From: Oceanispirochaeta sp. M1
GTDB lineage: Bacteria > Spirochaetota > Spirochaetia > DSM-2461
Direction: 5' to 3'
DNA: 64,000 nucleotides
Assembly (NCBI RefSeq): GCF_003346715.1
Contig: NZ_QQPQ01000031.1
Location: forward strand, 1-64,000
Shown here: piece after piece, positions 52,400 to 60,635 of the stretch
How positions within the stretch are numbered: the first letter of the stretch is position 1
Layout of the letters: the number at the start of each line of letters is the position of its first letter
Notes under the pieces: generated by a model
What the model was told of the DNA's origin: nothing
What the model saw: the letters and a program-made list of their open reading frames with translations, nothing else
Databases searched by the model: none
Position numbers and translations under genes: made by a program

Positions 52400-53164
52400 T
52401 TACCACCCTCTTTTTCGCAGGAAGTTATACACGGTATGTTCCCGCTCTTCTAAATTATCATTATTGAACGGAGGAAGTGATAACTCGCCATGAACCTTAC
52501 CGTCTTTTAAATAAATAATTCTGTTACCCCGGCAGGCGGCTCTTAAATCGTGAGTTACCATGACAATACTCTTATCATTGTTGTTTATTGTGGTCAGGGT
52601 ATCCAAAAGGTTATCACCTTGAGAAGTGTTCAACGCACCAGTGGGCTCATCGGCAAAAAGAACCTCGCAGTTGTTGATAAGAGCTCTTGCTACAGCGGCA
52701 CGCTGCTGCTGTCCACCTGAAACTTCAGCTGGGATACGATACATTTCGTTTTCCAGACCGAATTTACAGAGCATCTCTTTTGATCGAGAGATAACATCCT
52801 TTCCGTTCTTTGATACCAGTTTTCCTATAACTGAAACATTCTCCAATAAAGATAGATAGGGGATGAGATTGATTCCCTGAAAAATATATCCAATCGTTTT
52901 CCGTCGGAAATCGATAAGGCTTTTTTCAGTCATTTTGTGTACGTTTGTTCCACTGTAAAAGACTTCTCCCGAAGTGATTTTATCGAGAGCGCTAAGCCCA
53001 TACAGCAAGGTCGTCTTCCCCGAGCCCGAAGCCCCCATAATCATGGTGAAATCACCCTTATAAATCTCGATATTCAAATTTGTCAGTACATGAACACCAG
53101 CTTGAGAAGCATAATATGATTTACAGAGATTTTTAGTTTCGATTACCGTACTTTTTCCTACCAT
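52400..53164 (-). CDS. ABC transporter ATPase (MacB/LolD type)
   Basis: A 254-residue cytoplasmic ATPase. Walker A is GASGSGKT (44-51), the Q-loop is FQGINLIPYLSLLENV, the signature is VSGGQQQRAAVARAL, Walker B is VLFADEPTGALN, and the switch His is in MVTHD. The DEPTGALN version and the short length place it in the MacB/LolD/BceA group that works with FtsX-type permeases. GGGGGA precedes the ATG. It is the first gene of the exporter operon, whose promoter must lie in the 341-base gap shared with the divergent AraC regulator. Confidence 0.95.
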   Translation of the reverse strand: MVGKSTVIETKNLCKSYYASQAGVHVLTNLNIEIYKGDFTMIMGASGSGKTTLLYGLSALDKITSGEVFYSGTNVHKMTEKSLIDFRRKTIGYIFQGINLIPYLSLLENVSVIGKLVSKNGKDVISRSKEMLCKFGLENEMYRIPAEVSGGQQQRAAVARALINNCEVLFADEPTGALNTSQGDNLLDTLTTINNNDKSIVMVTHDLRAACRGNRIIYLKDGKVHGELSLPPFNNDNLEEREHTVYNFLRKRGW

Positions 53165-53505
53165 CTCTTCCCCCGATTCTTTTTATGTACATTAAACATA
53201 CAGGAAAGAGATTACTGAAGGCTTTTCAAATTCTTAAGGTTTTATTAAGACTTCATCAGTATTTGTATTTTCCCGGATTAAAGAGAATCGGTTTGGTGGT
53301 AAATCTGGTTCTAAACAGATGAGATCAAGAATGGCTTCAGTTTGTGTGATTCAGGAACCGGTTTTACAGGTCATTTGCAGCTGTATATGGCATGATTCAT
53401 AATATGATACTCCTTTTTCTGCTGTTCTCGGAGAATCCCATTTAGAAATCCTTTATCTTTATTTTGATCATATTTTTCTTGTTTCATGGTAATATTATTG
53501 AACAG
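53165..53505. other. Divergent promoter region
   Basis: A 341-base AT-rich gap between the minus-strand exporter operon and the plus-strand membrane AraC gene. Both promoters must lie here, but no clear -35/-10 pair or palindrome stands out. The plus-strand frame remains open from a TTG at 53464, which would add 14 residues to the AraC protein. Confidence 0.55.
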
Positions 53506-55857
53506 ATGAAGCCTCTCAGCAAAAAAAGGAACAATAGAAAGAATCCCTATTATTATAAGATTCTCATCAGTATTATTTTAATCTCATTGATCCCATCTAC
53601 AGTAATGACATTTTATTACTCAAATAGCTCTTTGGCCCTGGTTCGAGGGAAAGCAGAAGAAACTAATCTCCTTTATATGAAATTAATGAGTAACTCTCTG
53701 GAAATTGTAATTGATAATATTCTTGATTTTTCAAACCTGCTTGCAATTGATAACATATTTAATGACTACGTTAGAATTTCAGACAAAAAATATTTCGAGC
53801 AGTTCAGTGACATCTCTTTCAACTACAGTGATCAGGATTATAGAAGGCTTTATGAATACCTTAATATTCGAGGGGAGATTTATGATACTCTTGAAACAAT
53901 GACTCTCTCTAATGAGTTTATTGAATCTATTTATTTCTTAGATTCATCAAGGAATATCGTTTTCAAAAATGGGAGGCTTCCACAGTCATTTGAGTCTTTT
54001 CCTGATAAAGCCTGGTATAAGGTTGTGAAAAATAGTGAATTACTGCCTTATATAATGTCAATCAGAACCATAGAAAATGAGGACCAGAGTCAAAAGAATA
54101 TCATTTCTATCATTTCGGAAAATATTGAAGAAGATATTCCCTTTATTATAAATGTTGATGCAGAAATCCTATATCGGAAAATCATCAGTAATGTTGGTTG
54201 GGATCCGGATAATATCTTTTTTATTCTCTCAAAGGAAGGGAAACCTCTTTTATATTCCTCAAAAGACAGTCAGATAATTAATAAGATATCTATTTTGGCA
54301 GAGAATAATACAGCTTCAAAATCTGAATCTCTTTTAATTGATGACAGGGAGTTTCTGATAAGCAGTTTAAAGATTGATCCATTGGGTTGGACAGTGTATT
54401 CAGCAACTGATGCTAAGAATCTTAATAGAGTATTGAGTCCATATCGGATTCGTATCTTCATACTGTCTATGTTGTTCTTCCCATTATCACTATTGCTTGC
54501 CTATTACCTCAGTCAGAAACTCTATAAACCAATTAGAAACTTATCCACTTATGTAAGAACGCTAAATCAGGATGATGAGACAAATACTGCTTCTGAAAAT
54601 GAAGATCTGGGCTTGATCTGGGAAACTCTAAAGACATCTGAATTGAGAGAAAAAAAACTTGAAGAGAAATTCAGAGAAAGTCTTCCTGCTTATCGTAAAG
54701 ATTTCCTGAAGCGTCTTTTAAGCAGTCATAGTTATGATATTAGTGATATTTTAGATCGCTTGAAATATATTGACTCTCCATTGAGTGCTGAAAATCTTGC
54801 AGTTATCATAATTCAACCTGATAATTCCGACAGTCGATCCCTCTCCATTTCTGATAGAGTCATTCTGGGATTAGAAATTGAACAGATTCTTCAGGATACT
54901 TTCTTCCAAACTTTTTTTGGAGAATATCTGTCGATCTCCTCAAGTGAATATTGCATAATTTTCAACCTTCCCCATTCTGATTTAAAATCATCTTCTATAG
55001 AAATTGAAGACCTTATCAATTCCCTCACAAGCCAGATGTCAATGCAATTTACATTTGGAATCGGATCTCCAGCAAGAACTGTATTTGAACTGAATAAGTC
55101 CTATTCTGAAGCAATAGATGCTATTAGACTTAGGTCTTTAGCAGATACAGGGCATGCTATTTTTTATGAAGACTTGAAAATTGGTGAAACAGAAATCACT
55201 ACTTATGATTTTGGGACGAAAATAAGTCTTTTAAAAGATTGTATCAAGCGGGGCAATTCAGAAGAGTCTGTCCATTTTATGAATGAAATCTATCATGACT
55301 TAACAAATTTGAAAAACACATTGAGCTATAGAAGGGCTAAGCAAATATACATCACAGCTTTGAATGAGATTTACAATGCCATCAATGATCTTGGTTTGGA
55401 CTCAGATGAGCTTATTGCAAAAGAAAATCCATTTGGAGAGCTTTTATCATTGGGGACTATCACAGATATTAACAATTGGATGATCACCCTTCTGAAGGAT
55501 GTGACTGGTAAGATCAAGAACCTCTCTGAAGAGAAAAAGAATAAGAAGATCGAGACGATTATTGCATATATTGATAAAGAGTGCGGTCAGGATATCAATC
55601 TTAATATTATCGCCGATAAGATCAATCTTAATCCCTCCTATATCAGCCGTCTGTTTAAGGAACATATGAAACTCTCTTTCATAGACTATCTGACTGATGT
55701 GCGAATCAAAAAAGCAATGAGACTCTTAAAAGAAACGGATTTAAAAATACAGGAAATTGGATCTGAAGTCGGTTATTTTAACAGTAACTATTTTATCAGA
55801 CTCTTTAAGAAGAAAACGGGTAGAACCCCGGGTGAATACAGGCAACTGCTTAAGTAG
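53506..55857 (+). CDS. Membrane-bound AraC-type one-component regulator
   Basis: A 783-residue regulator. A basic start (KPLSKKRNNRKN) precedes helix 1 (ILISIILISLIPSTVMTFYY), then a Cache-like extracellular region of about 270 residues, helix 2 (IFILSMLFFPLSLLLAYYLS), a cytoplasmic linker, and a C-terminal AraC double helix-turn-helix including IQEIGSEVGYFNSNYFIRLFKKKTGRTPGEYR. There is no kinase domain or receiver Asp. The ATG at 53506 was chosen because the longer TTG version adds hydrophobic residues before the basic segment; neither start has a clear ribosome-binding site. It resembles the regulator at 42.3-44.6 kb in layout. It likely activates the importer and aldolase genes downstream. 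Confidence 0.88.
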   Translation: MKPLSKKRNNRKNPYYYKILISIILISLIPSTVMTFYYSNSSLALVRGKAEETNLLYMKLMSNSLEIVIDNILDFSNLLAIDNIFNDYVRISDKKYFEQFSDISFNYSDQDYRRLYEYLNIRGEIYDTLETMTLSNEFIESIYFLDSSRNIVFKNGRLPQSFESFPDKAWYKVVKNSELLPYIMSIRTIENEDQSQKNIISIISENIEEDIPFIINVDAEILYRKIISNVGWDPDNIFFILSKEGKPLLYSSKDSQIINKISILAENNTASKSESLLIDDREFLISSLKIDPLGWTVYSATDAKNLNRVLSPYRIRIFILSMLFFPLSLLLAYYLSQKLYKPIRNLSTYVRTLNQDDETNTASENEDLGLIWETLKTSELREKKLEEKFRESLPAYRKDFLKRLLSSHSYDISDILDRLKYIDSPLSAENLAVIIIQPDNSDSRSLSISDRVILGLEIEQILQDTFFQTFFGEYLSISSSEYCIIFNLPHSDLKSSSIEIEDLINSLTSQMSMQFTFGIGSPARTVFELNKSYSEAIDAIRLRSLADTGHAIFYEDLKIGETEITTYDFGTKISLLKDCIKRGNSEESVHFMNEIYHDLTNLKNTLSYRRAKQIYITALNEIYNAINDLGLDSDELIAKENPFGELLSLGTITDINNWMITLLKDVTGKIKNLSEEKKNKKIETIIAYIDKECGQDINLNIIADKINLNPSYISRLFKEHMKLSFIDYLTDVRIKKAMRLLKETDLKIQEIGSEVGYFNSNYFIRLFKKKTGRTPGEYRQLLK

Positions 55858-55986
55858 CACAATAATTCATTTCATAGGATTTTTTTTACATGAAGAAAAT
55901 GAGTGTAAAAAGTCATATTATCATCAGATACCGATTCTCCTTTCGGGTGTACCGTGAAATATCTAACATTTTCAAAGGAGAAAGTA

Positions 55987-57516
55987 ATGAAAAAAGTATT
56001 CTTATTATTCACTGTATTCTTAGTATCAGTGAGTGCTTTTGCATCTGGAACACAGGATACAGGGGAAGAGCTGAGTAATCCAAAAATTGTTGTTTATAAT
56101 AATAATGGTGTTATCAGTGGTGCCGGTGGAGAGACAACAAGTTCTCCTGATATTATTGCAAAAATGAGGGCCTGGATTCTTAGTGAAACTGGTGTCGATG
56201 TTGAAGTCATTGCACCGGTTGTTGGTCAGGAATCTCAAAAACTGAATCTTCTACTTGCTTCAGGTGCTCAGGTAGATGCATTTTGGGGCAATTGGCCTGA
56301 TTTTTCCTCAAGAAATATGATTCTTCCATTGAATGATTTAGTTGATGACTTTGGTCCATCCATTGTCAGCTCCTGGCCAGAAGAGTCCTTTGCAGCTATG
56401 TCTGATCCTGAAGGTATACTCTGGGGTATTCCAAGATCCACACCCTTTATGGGGAATCCTCTCTTTTTAAGAGCAGACTGGGCTGTAAAGTACGGTATGG
56501 AAGTTCCTGCCACTATTGAAGAACTGGAAGAGTATTTTGCCATTGTCAAAAAGAATGAACCTGATGCCATTCCTTTGTTGGCTGAAATGAAAGGAAAGCA
56601 TGGTTCCAGTGGAATCTTTCAGACTTTTCTGGGTGCTTTTACAAAGTATGGAGCCAGTAATTGGTTAGATAGTGATGGAAAAATTAAACCTCAGGAACTT
56701 CAGCCTGGGTATAAAGAGTTTGTCACCAGGATGAATGAATGGTACAAAGCTGGTTATATCTATCCAGAATTTGCTTCTCTGAATCGAAATATCATCAGAG
56801 ATATGATCAAATCAGGTAAAGTTGCAGCAAATGCTACCTGGTATTCCAATGTCACAGTTCCCTATGCAACAACTGAATCTAATAATCCCGGAATCAATAT
56901 GATCTTTCCAGAAGGTGGATTATCAGGAAAGTATGGAAAAGCAGAAACCATTAAACCTGCTGGTGTTGAGGGTATGCTCATCTCTGCAAGAAGTGAGAAT
57001 GCAGAATCTGTGATTAAAGTCATGGAGTTCTTCTACTCTAATCCTGGAAATCATCAGGTTGCTTATATGGGTCCAGAGAATGAACTCTGGAAATGGACAA
57101 ATAAAGATAAATTACAGTTCGAAATTCTTAAAGATAGAACCGGATACCTAGGGGACTATGCATTTGCAATGGGTCTTCCCATGGAAAGAGCAGTTTCAAC
57201 AGACAGTCCTCAGATGGCTAAACACTTTGGCTACCTGGGAGTAGGTACCGTCGCTTCAGGAGCCACTCCTGATGGTCTGGATTATTCCAGAGGAAAAATG
57301 CCTGTTGATGCCGGTGTTGTATATGATCCAAAAGTCATTGAAAATGAAATTCCCGGATATGCGGACCTTCAAAGAATGAGAGAAGAAGAAGTGATCAAGT
57401 TTATTATGGGTGCACGCCCAATGAATGAATGGGATTCATTTATCGATGATCTGTATTCTATAGGGTTGGATGATTGGATTGAAGCTCATACAAAGATGTA
57501 TAAATCTCAGAAATAA
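55987..57516 (+). CDS. LplA-type substrate-binding protein
   Basis: A 509-residue periplasmic binding protein. The start at 55987 is preceded by AAAGGAG and gives a clean signal peptide (MKKVFLLFTVFLVSVSAFA); an upstream start at 55954 is unlikely. The mature protein begins SGTQDTGEELS, with no lipobox cysteine. Family features are LASGAQVDAFWGNWPDF in the cleft and GIPRSTPFMGNPLFLRADWAVKYGMEVP at the hinge. It lies 129 bases after the AraC gene and before two permease genes. If the linked aldolase is a true sialic acid lyase, the ligand may be a sialylated glycan or N-acetylneuraminate; this is inference from context only. Confidence 0.9.
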   Translation: MKKVFLLFTVFLVSVSAFASGTQDTGEELSNPKIVVYNNNGVISGAGGETTSSPDIIAKMRAWILSETGVDVEVIAPVVGQESQKLNLLLASGAQVDAFWGNWPDFSSRNMILPLNDLVDDFGPSIVSSWPEESFAAMSDPEGILWGIPRSTPFMGNPLFLRADWAVKYGMEVPATIEELEEYFAIVKKNEPDAIPLLAEMKGKHGSSGIFQTFLGAFTKYGASNWLDSDGKIKPQELQPGYKEFVTRMNEWYKAGYIYPEFASLNRNIIRDMIKSGKVAANATWYSNVTVPYATTESNNPGINMIFPEGGLSGKYGKAETIKPAGVEGMLISARSENAESVIKVMEFFYSNPGNHQVAYMGPENELWKWTNKDKLQFEILKDRTGYLGDYAFAMGLPMERAVSTDSPQMAKHFGYLGVGTVASGATPDGLDYSRGKMPVDAGVVYDPKVIENEIPGYADLQRMREEEVIKFIMGARPMNEWDSFIDDLYSIGLDDWIEAHTKMYKSQK

Positions 57517-57541
57517 TCAACTTTTAACCAATTTCTAACAG

Positions 57542-57574
57542 CTACTGTCCTCTCATGTTGAGGACAGTAGTTTT
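57542..57574 (+). repeat. Intercistronic hairpin after the LplA-type gene
   Basis: CTACTGTCCTC and GAGGACAGTAG form a perfect 11-base stem with a 7-base loop, followed by TTTT. It lies 25 bases after the binding-protein stop and just before the ribosome-binding site of the permease gene. The short T-run makes partial termination plausible while still allowing downstream expression. Confidence 0.8.
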
Positions 57575-57585
57575 CAGGAGCTAAT

Positions 57586-58563
57586 ATGTCCGTATCTATA
57601 AGGGGAGTGGCCCCTTCTTTAAAAAAACAAAACTCTGCCAGTAATCCATTTTATATAAGGCAGAAAATCAAAAGAGATAAATTCCTATATCTACTTATGG
57701 TTCCTGGTTTGCTATACTTTCTTCTATTCAGATATCTGCCTTTGCTCGGAACTCTTGTTGCATTCAAAGATGTCGCACCTTTTGATACTGCATCAACAAT
57801 TATTACATCTGAATGGGTGGGGTTGAAGCATTTTAAATCCTTTATTTCATCACATTATTTCTGGAATATAATGAGAAATACTTTTGCATTGGCTGGATTG
57901 AGAATGATTTTTGAGTTTTTCTGTCCGGTTGTCCTGGCATTATTAATCAATGAAGTAAGAAATAAATATCTGCAAAAAGCAATTCAGACAATTTCTTATA
58001 TGCCTTACTTTCTTTCTAATATTGTTTTAGCAGGATTGGTATTTCAATTATTAACGATGAATAATGGTCTTATCCCAGCCATTGTTGAAAGCCTTGGTGG
58101 TGATCCGATTTATTATCTTGGTGACTCACGATATTTTAGAACAGTACTTGTTACAGCAATAGTTTGGAGAAATATTGGATGGGGAACAATTGTTTACCTT
58201 GCAGCCTTATCGGGTATTGATCCACAGCTTTACGAAGCCGCTAAAATTGACGGTGCTAATCGCTTAAAGCAGACCATATATATCACACTTCCCAGTATCT
58301 CTTTTGCCATAGCCATTATGTTTATACTGAGAATCTCAGTCATTCTGAACCAGGGTTGGGAAGAAACTCTGCTTCTGTATAATCCGGGGGTTTATAGCGT
58401 GGCAGATATTATTGATACCTATGTCTGGCGTATGGGGCTTGAACAAATGCGCTACTCATTTGCCACAGCAGTAGGGTTTTTTAAATCAATACTTGCCCTG
58501 GTTCTTGTGGTTCTTTCCAATGTGATTGCAAAGAAAAGCGGTCAGCAAAGTATGTATAAGTAG
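57586..58563 (+). CDS. ABC permease, LplB type
   Basis: A 325-residue inner-membrane permease with a basic N-terminus (RQKIKRDKF) before helix 1 (YLLMVPGLLYFLLFRYLPLL). The LplB-typical GTLVAFKDVAPFDTAST segment and the EAA loop QLYEAAKIDGANRLKQTIYITLPS are present; six helices are predicted. CAGGAG lies upstream of the ATG. It forms the pore with the next gene, nine bases downstream. No ATPase is encoded in the operon, so a general ATPase encoded elsewhere is expected. Confidence 0.93.
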   Translation: MSVSIRGVAPSLKKQNSASNPFYIRQKIKRDKFLYLLMVPGLLYFLLFRYLPLLGTLVAFKDVAPFDTASTIITSEWVGLKHFKSFISSHYFWNIMRNTFALAGLRMIFEFFCPVVLALLINEVRNKYLQKAIQTISYMPYFLSNIVLAGLVFQLLTMNNGLIPAIVESLGGDPIYYLGDSRYFRTVLVTAIVWRNIGWGTIVYLAALSGIDPQLYEAAKIDGANRLKQTIYITLPSISFAIAIMFILRISVILNQGWEETLLLYNPGVYSVADIIDTYVWRMGLEQMRYSFATAVGFFKSILALVLVVLSNVIAKKSGQQSMYK

Positions 58564-58572
58564 AGGTTGAAA

Positions 58573-59454
58573 ATGATATCTAGTTTTGATTCAACAGGAG
58601 AGAAGATATTCCGTATTGCCAATACATTATTCCTCCTTATAATAACAGCTCTTTTTCTGATACCTTTTTTGATCACATTGGCAGGATCTTTTATCTCAGA
58701 AAATGAATATTTAAGCCGCAGTGGTTTGATTCTGGTTCCAAATAATCCTGATTCTTCTGCTTACAGTATGCTTCTTATGAAAGGAAGTGCTGTATTTACA
58801 GCTTTCAGAATCACCATCTTCCGCACATTTATCGGGGGATTCCTACAAATTATGGTAACCGCTGCTCTGGCATATGGTTTATCTAAAAGAAATCTGATGG
58901 GAAGGAAATTTCTCATTACAGGATTGGTCATCTGTCTGGTTTTTCCAGTACAGATCATACCCCAATATCTTGTTGTTAAGAACTTCGGATTAGTTGATTC
59001 TCTTTGGTCTCTCGTTTTCCCCTGGCTGATCAATACTCAATATGTTTTTATCATGATGGCCTTTTTTCAGCAAATTCCCGAATCCCTGGAAGAAGCTGCC
59101 ATAATAGATGGTTGCAGTCATTTGACTATTTTTATAAGAATCATACTTCCTCTCAGTCTGGCATCAATCGCCACTATAGGACTGTTTTATGCTGTCTGGC
59201 AGTGGAATTCCTGGTACGATGCAGCCATGTTCATCAATGATTCGGCAAAGTATCCAGTACAGAATCTATTGAGAACAATACTTGTCTCTTCAACTATGGA
59301 TTCAGTTCTTACTGAAAATAATACAAATCCACCACCTTCGGAAAGTATTAAGGGTGCCATCATTGTTATCACATCTCTACCCATACTTTGTATTTATCCC
59401 TTTGTACAGAAATATTTTGTAAAAGGTTTTATGGTCGGTTCGGTAAAAGGATAA
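58573..59454 (+). CDS. ABC permease, LplC/YtcP type
   Basis: A 293-residue inner-membrane permease. Helix 1 is LFLLIITALFLIPFLITLAGSF, the EAA loop is SLEEAAIIDGCSHLTIFIRIILPL, and the C-terminus FVQKYFVKGFMVGSVKG is the family ending. The ATG at 58573 is preferred over a TTG two codons earlier, because AGAGG then sits six bases upstream. Both permeases are coupled to the aldolase gene, which begins six bases after this stop codon. Confidence 0.93.
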   Translation: MISSFDSTGEKIFRIANTLFLLIITALFLIPFLITLAGSFISENEYLSRSGLILVPNNPDSSAYSMLLMKGSAVFTAFRITIFRTFIGGFLQIMVTAALAYGLSKRNLMGRKFLITGLVICLVFPVQIIPQYLVVKNFGLVDSLWSLVFPWLINTQYVFIMMAFFQQIPESLEEAAIIDGCSHLTIFIRIILPLSLASIATIGLFYAVWQWNSWYDAAMFINDSAKYPVQNLLRTILVSSTMDSVLTENNTNPPPSESIKGAIIVITSLPILCIYPFVQKYFVKGFMVGSVKG

Positions 59455-59460
59455 TTGAAA

Positions 59461-60381
59461 ATGAAAATTGAAAAAATAAAGGGGCTCATCGCAGCACCTC
59501 CAACAGGCTTTACGGAAGAAGGAGCTGTTGATCTATCGGTCGTTTCCCCTCTGGCTGAACACTTAGAAAAACAAGGGGTCCGGGGTGTTTTTATTAATGG
59601 AACAACTGGTGAAGGGGCTTCTCTCAGTAGTAAAGAAAGAATCCAATTAGCAGAACAATGGCGTAGGGTATTACCCCGGGAAATGCTGTTAATTGTTCAT
59701 GTGGGCCACAGCAGTGCTGAGGAAAGCAGGGAATTGGCTTTGCATGCGGGTCGTATAGGGGCAGATGCTGTCGCATCTATTGCTCCTGGTTTTTATAAAC
59801 CAAGCAATATGGATGATCTGATAAATTGGTGTGACCCTATTGCTTCTGCTGTACCTGAGCTTCCCTTCTATTTTTATCATATGCCTTCCATGAATGGTGT
59901 TAATATGAATATTGCGAAACTAATACCGAAAATTAAAGCCCATATTCCCAACTTTGCGGGAGTTAAATACACTTTTGAGACTATGGGTGATTATTTTGAG
60001 TCAGTTCAATCTAACCCTGAATTGAATATCCTGTGGGGTCGCGATGAAATGCTCCTGGGAGCATTGGCAATGGGTGCAAAAGGTGCTGTGGGTTCAATCT
60101 ACAATATTGCATCACCACTTTTTTTAAAGATGATTGAAAATTATGATAATTTGGAAATTGACGCTGCACAGGTTTTGCAATTCCAGATAATTAAACTAAT
60201 AAATATCATTGTTAAAAATGGTAATTTCTTTTCATCATTAAAAAAAGTATTGGCTTTACAGGGAGTTCCTATTTCATATACAACAAGAGCTCCTTTAGGA
60301 ACACTGACAGAGGATCAATCAAAGGAACTTGTAGATAGTCTTCAAGATTGGAAAAACGAATGGAGTACGTTATTGTTCTAG
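59461..60381 (+). CDS. N-acetylneuraminate lyase-like aldolase (DapA/NanA family)
   Basis: A 306-residue cytoplasmic class I aldolase of the DHDPS/NAL family. The carboxylate-binding loop is NGTTGEG (46-52), the catalytic Tyr is Y139 in YFYHMPS, and the Schiff-base Lys is K169 in GVKYT. YHMPS and GVKYT are closer to N-acetylneuraminate lyases (YHIPS, GVKFT) than to DHDPS, which has YNVP and GIKE. The preferred reaction would therefore be reversible cleavage of a sialic acid to pyruvate and an N-acetylhexosamine. It is the last gene of the importer operon. No epimerase or kinase for the sugar product (nanE, nanK) is visible in the window. A related 2-keto-3-deoxy sugar acid aldolase is the alternative. 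Confidence 0.87.
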   Translation: MKIEKIKGLIAAPPTGFTEEGAVDLSVVSPLAEHLEKQGVRGVFINGTTGEGASLSSKERIQLAEQWRRVLPREMLLIVHVGHSSAEESRELALHAGRIGADAVASIAPGFYKPSNMDDLINWCDPIASAVPELPFYFYHMPSMNGVNMNIAKLIPKIKAHIPNFAGVKYTFETMGDYFESVQSNPELNILWGRDEMLLGALAMGAKGAVGSIYNIASPLFLKMIENYDNLEIDAAQVLQFQIIKLINIIVKNGNFFSSLKKVLALQGVPISYTTRAPLGTLTEDQSKELVDSLQDWKNEWSTLLF

Positions 60382-60456
60382 TTTAATTAATGATGTTTAT
60401 GAACTATGAACTATGAACAAGTTTTTGTTCCAATTCAAGTCCTTGTGGACCCAATT

Positions 60457-60484
60457 AAGATACTCATTTCGAGTGTCTTTTTTA
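60457..60484 (+). terminator. Intrinsic terminator of the aldolase operon
   Basis: AAGATACTC and GAGTGTCTT form a 9-base stem with one G-U pair and loop ATTTC, followed directly by TTTTTA. It lies about 75 bases after the aldolase stop. A tandem ATGAACT repeat at about 60399-60418 and a small GTCC-TTGT-GGAC hairpin lie between. Confidence 0.8.
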
Positions 60485-60635
60485 TAAACCCTTTCGGGGA
60501 ATAAGATTCACCAAATTACAGTAAAACAAGCACCTACTTATGGTAGGACGCTTGAATCTGATGGAATTATCAATCGAAAAGTTTATAAGAAGGGTCCTGC
60601 AGAGCTGTAAGGACAGATTCAAAACTAAAAAATCG

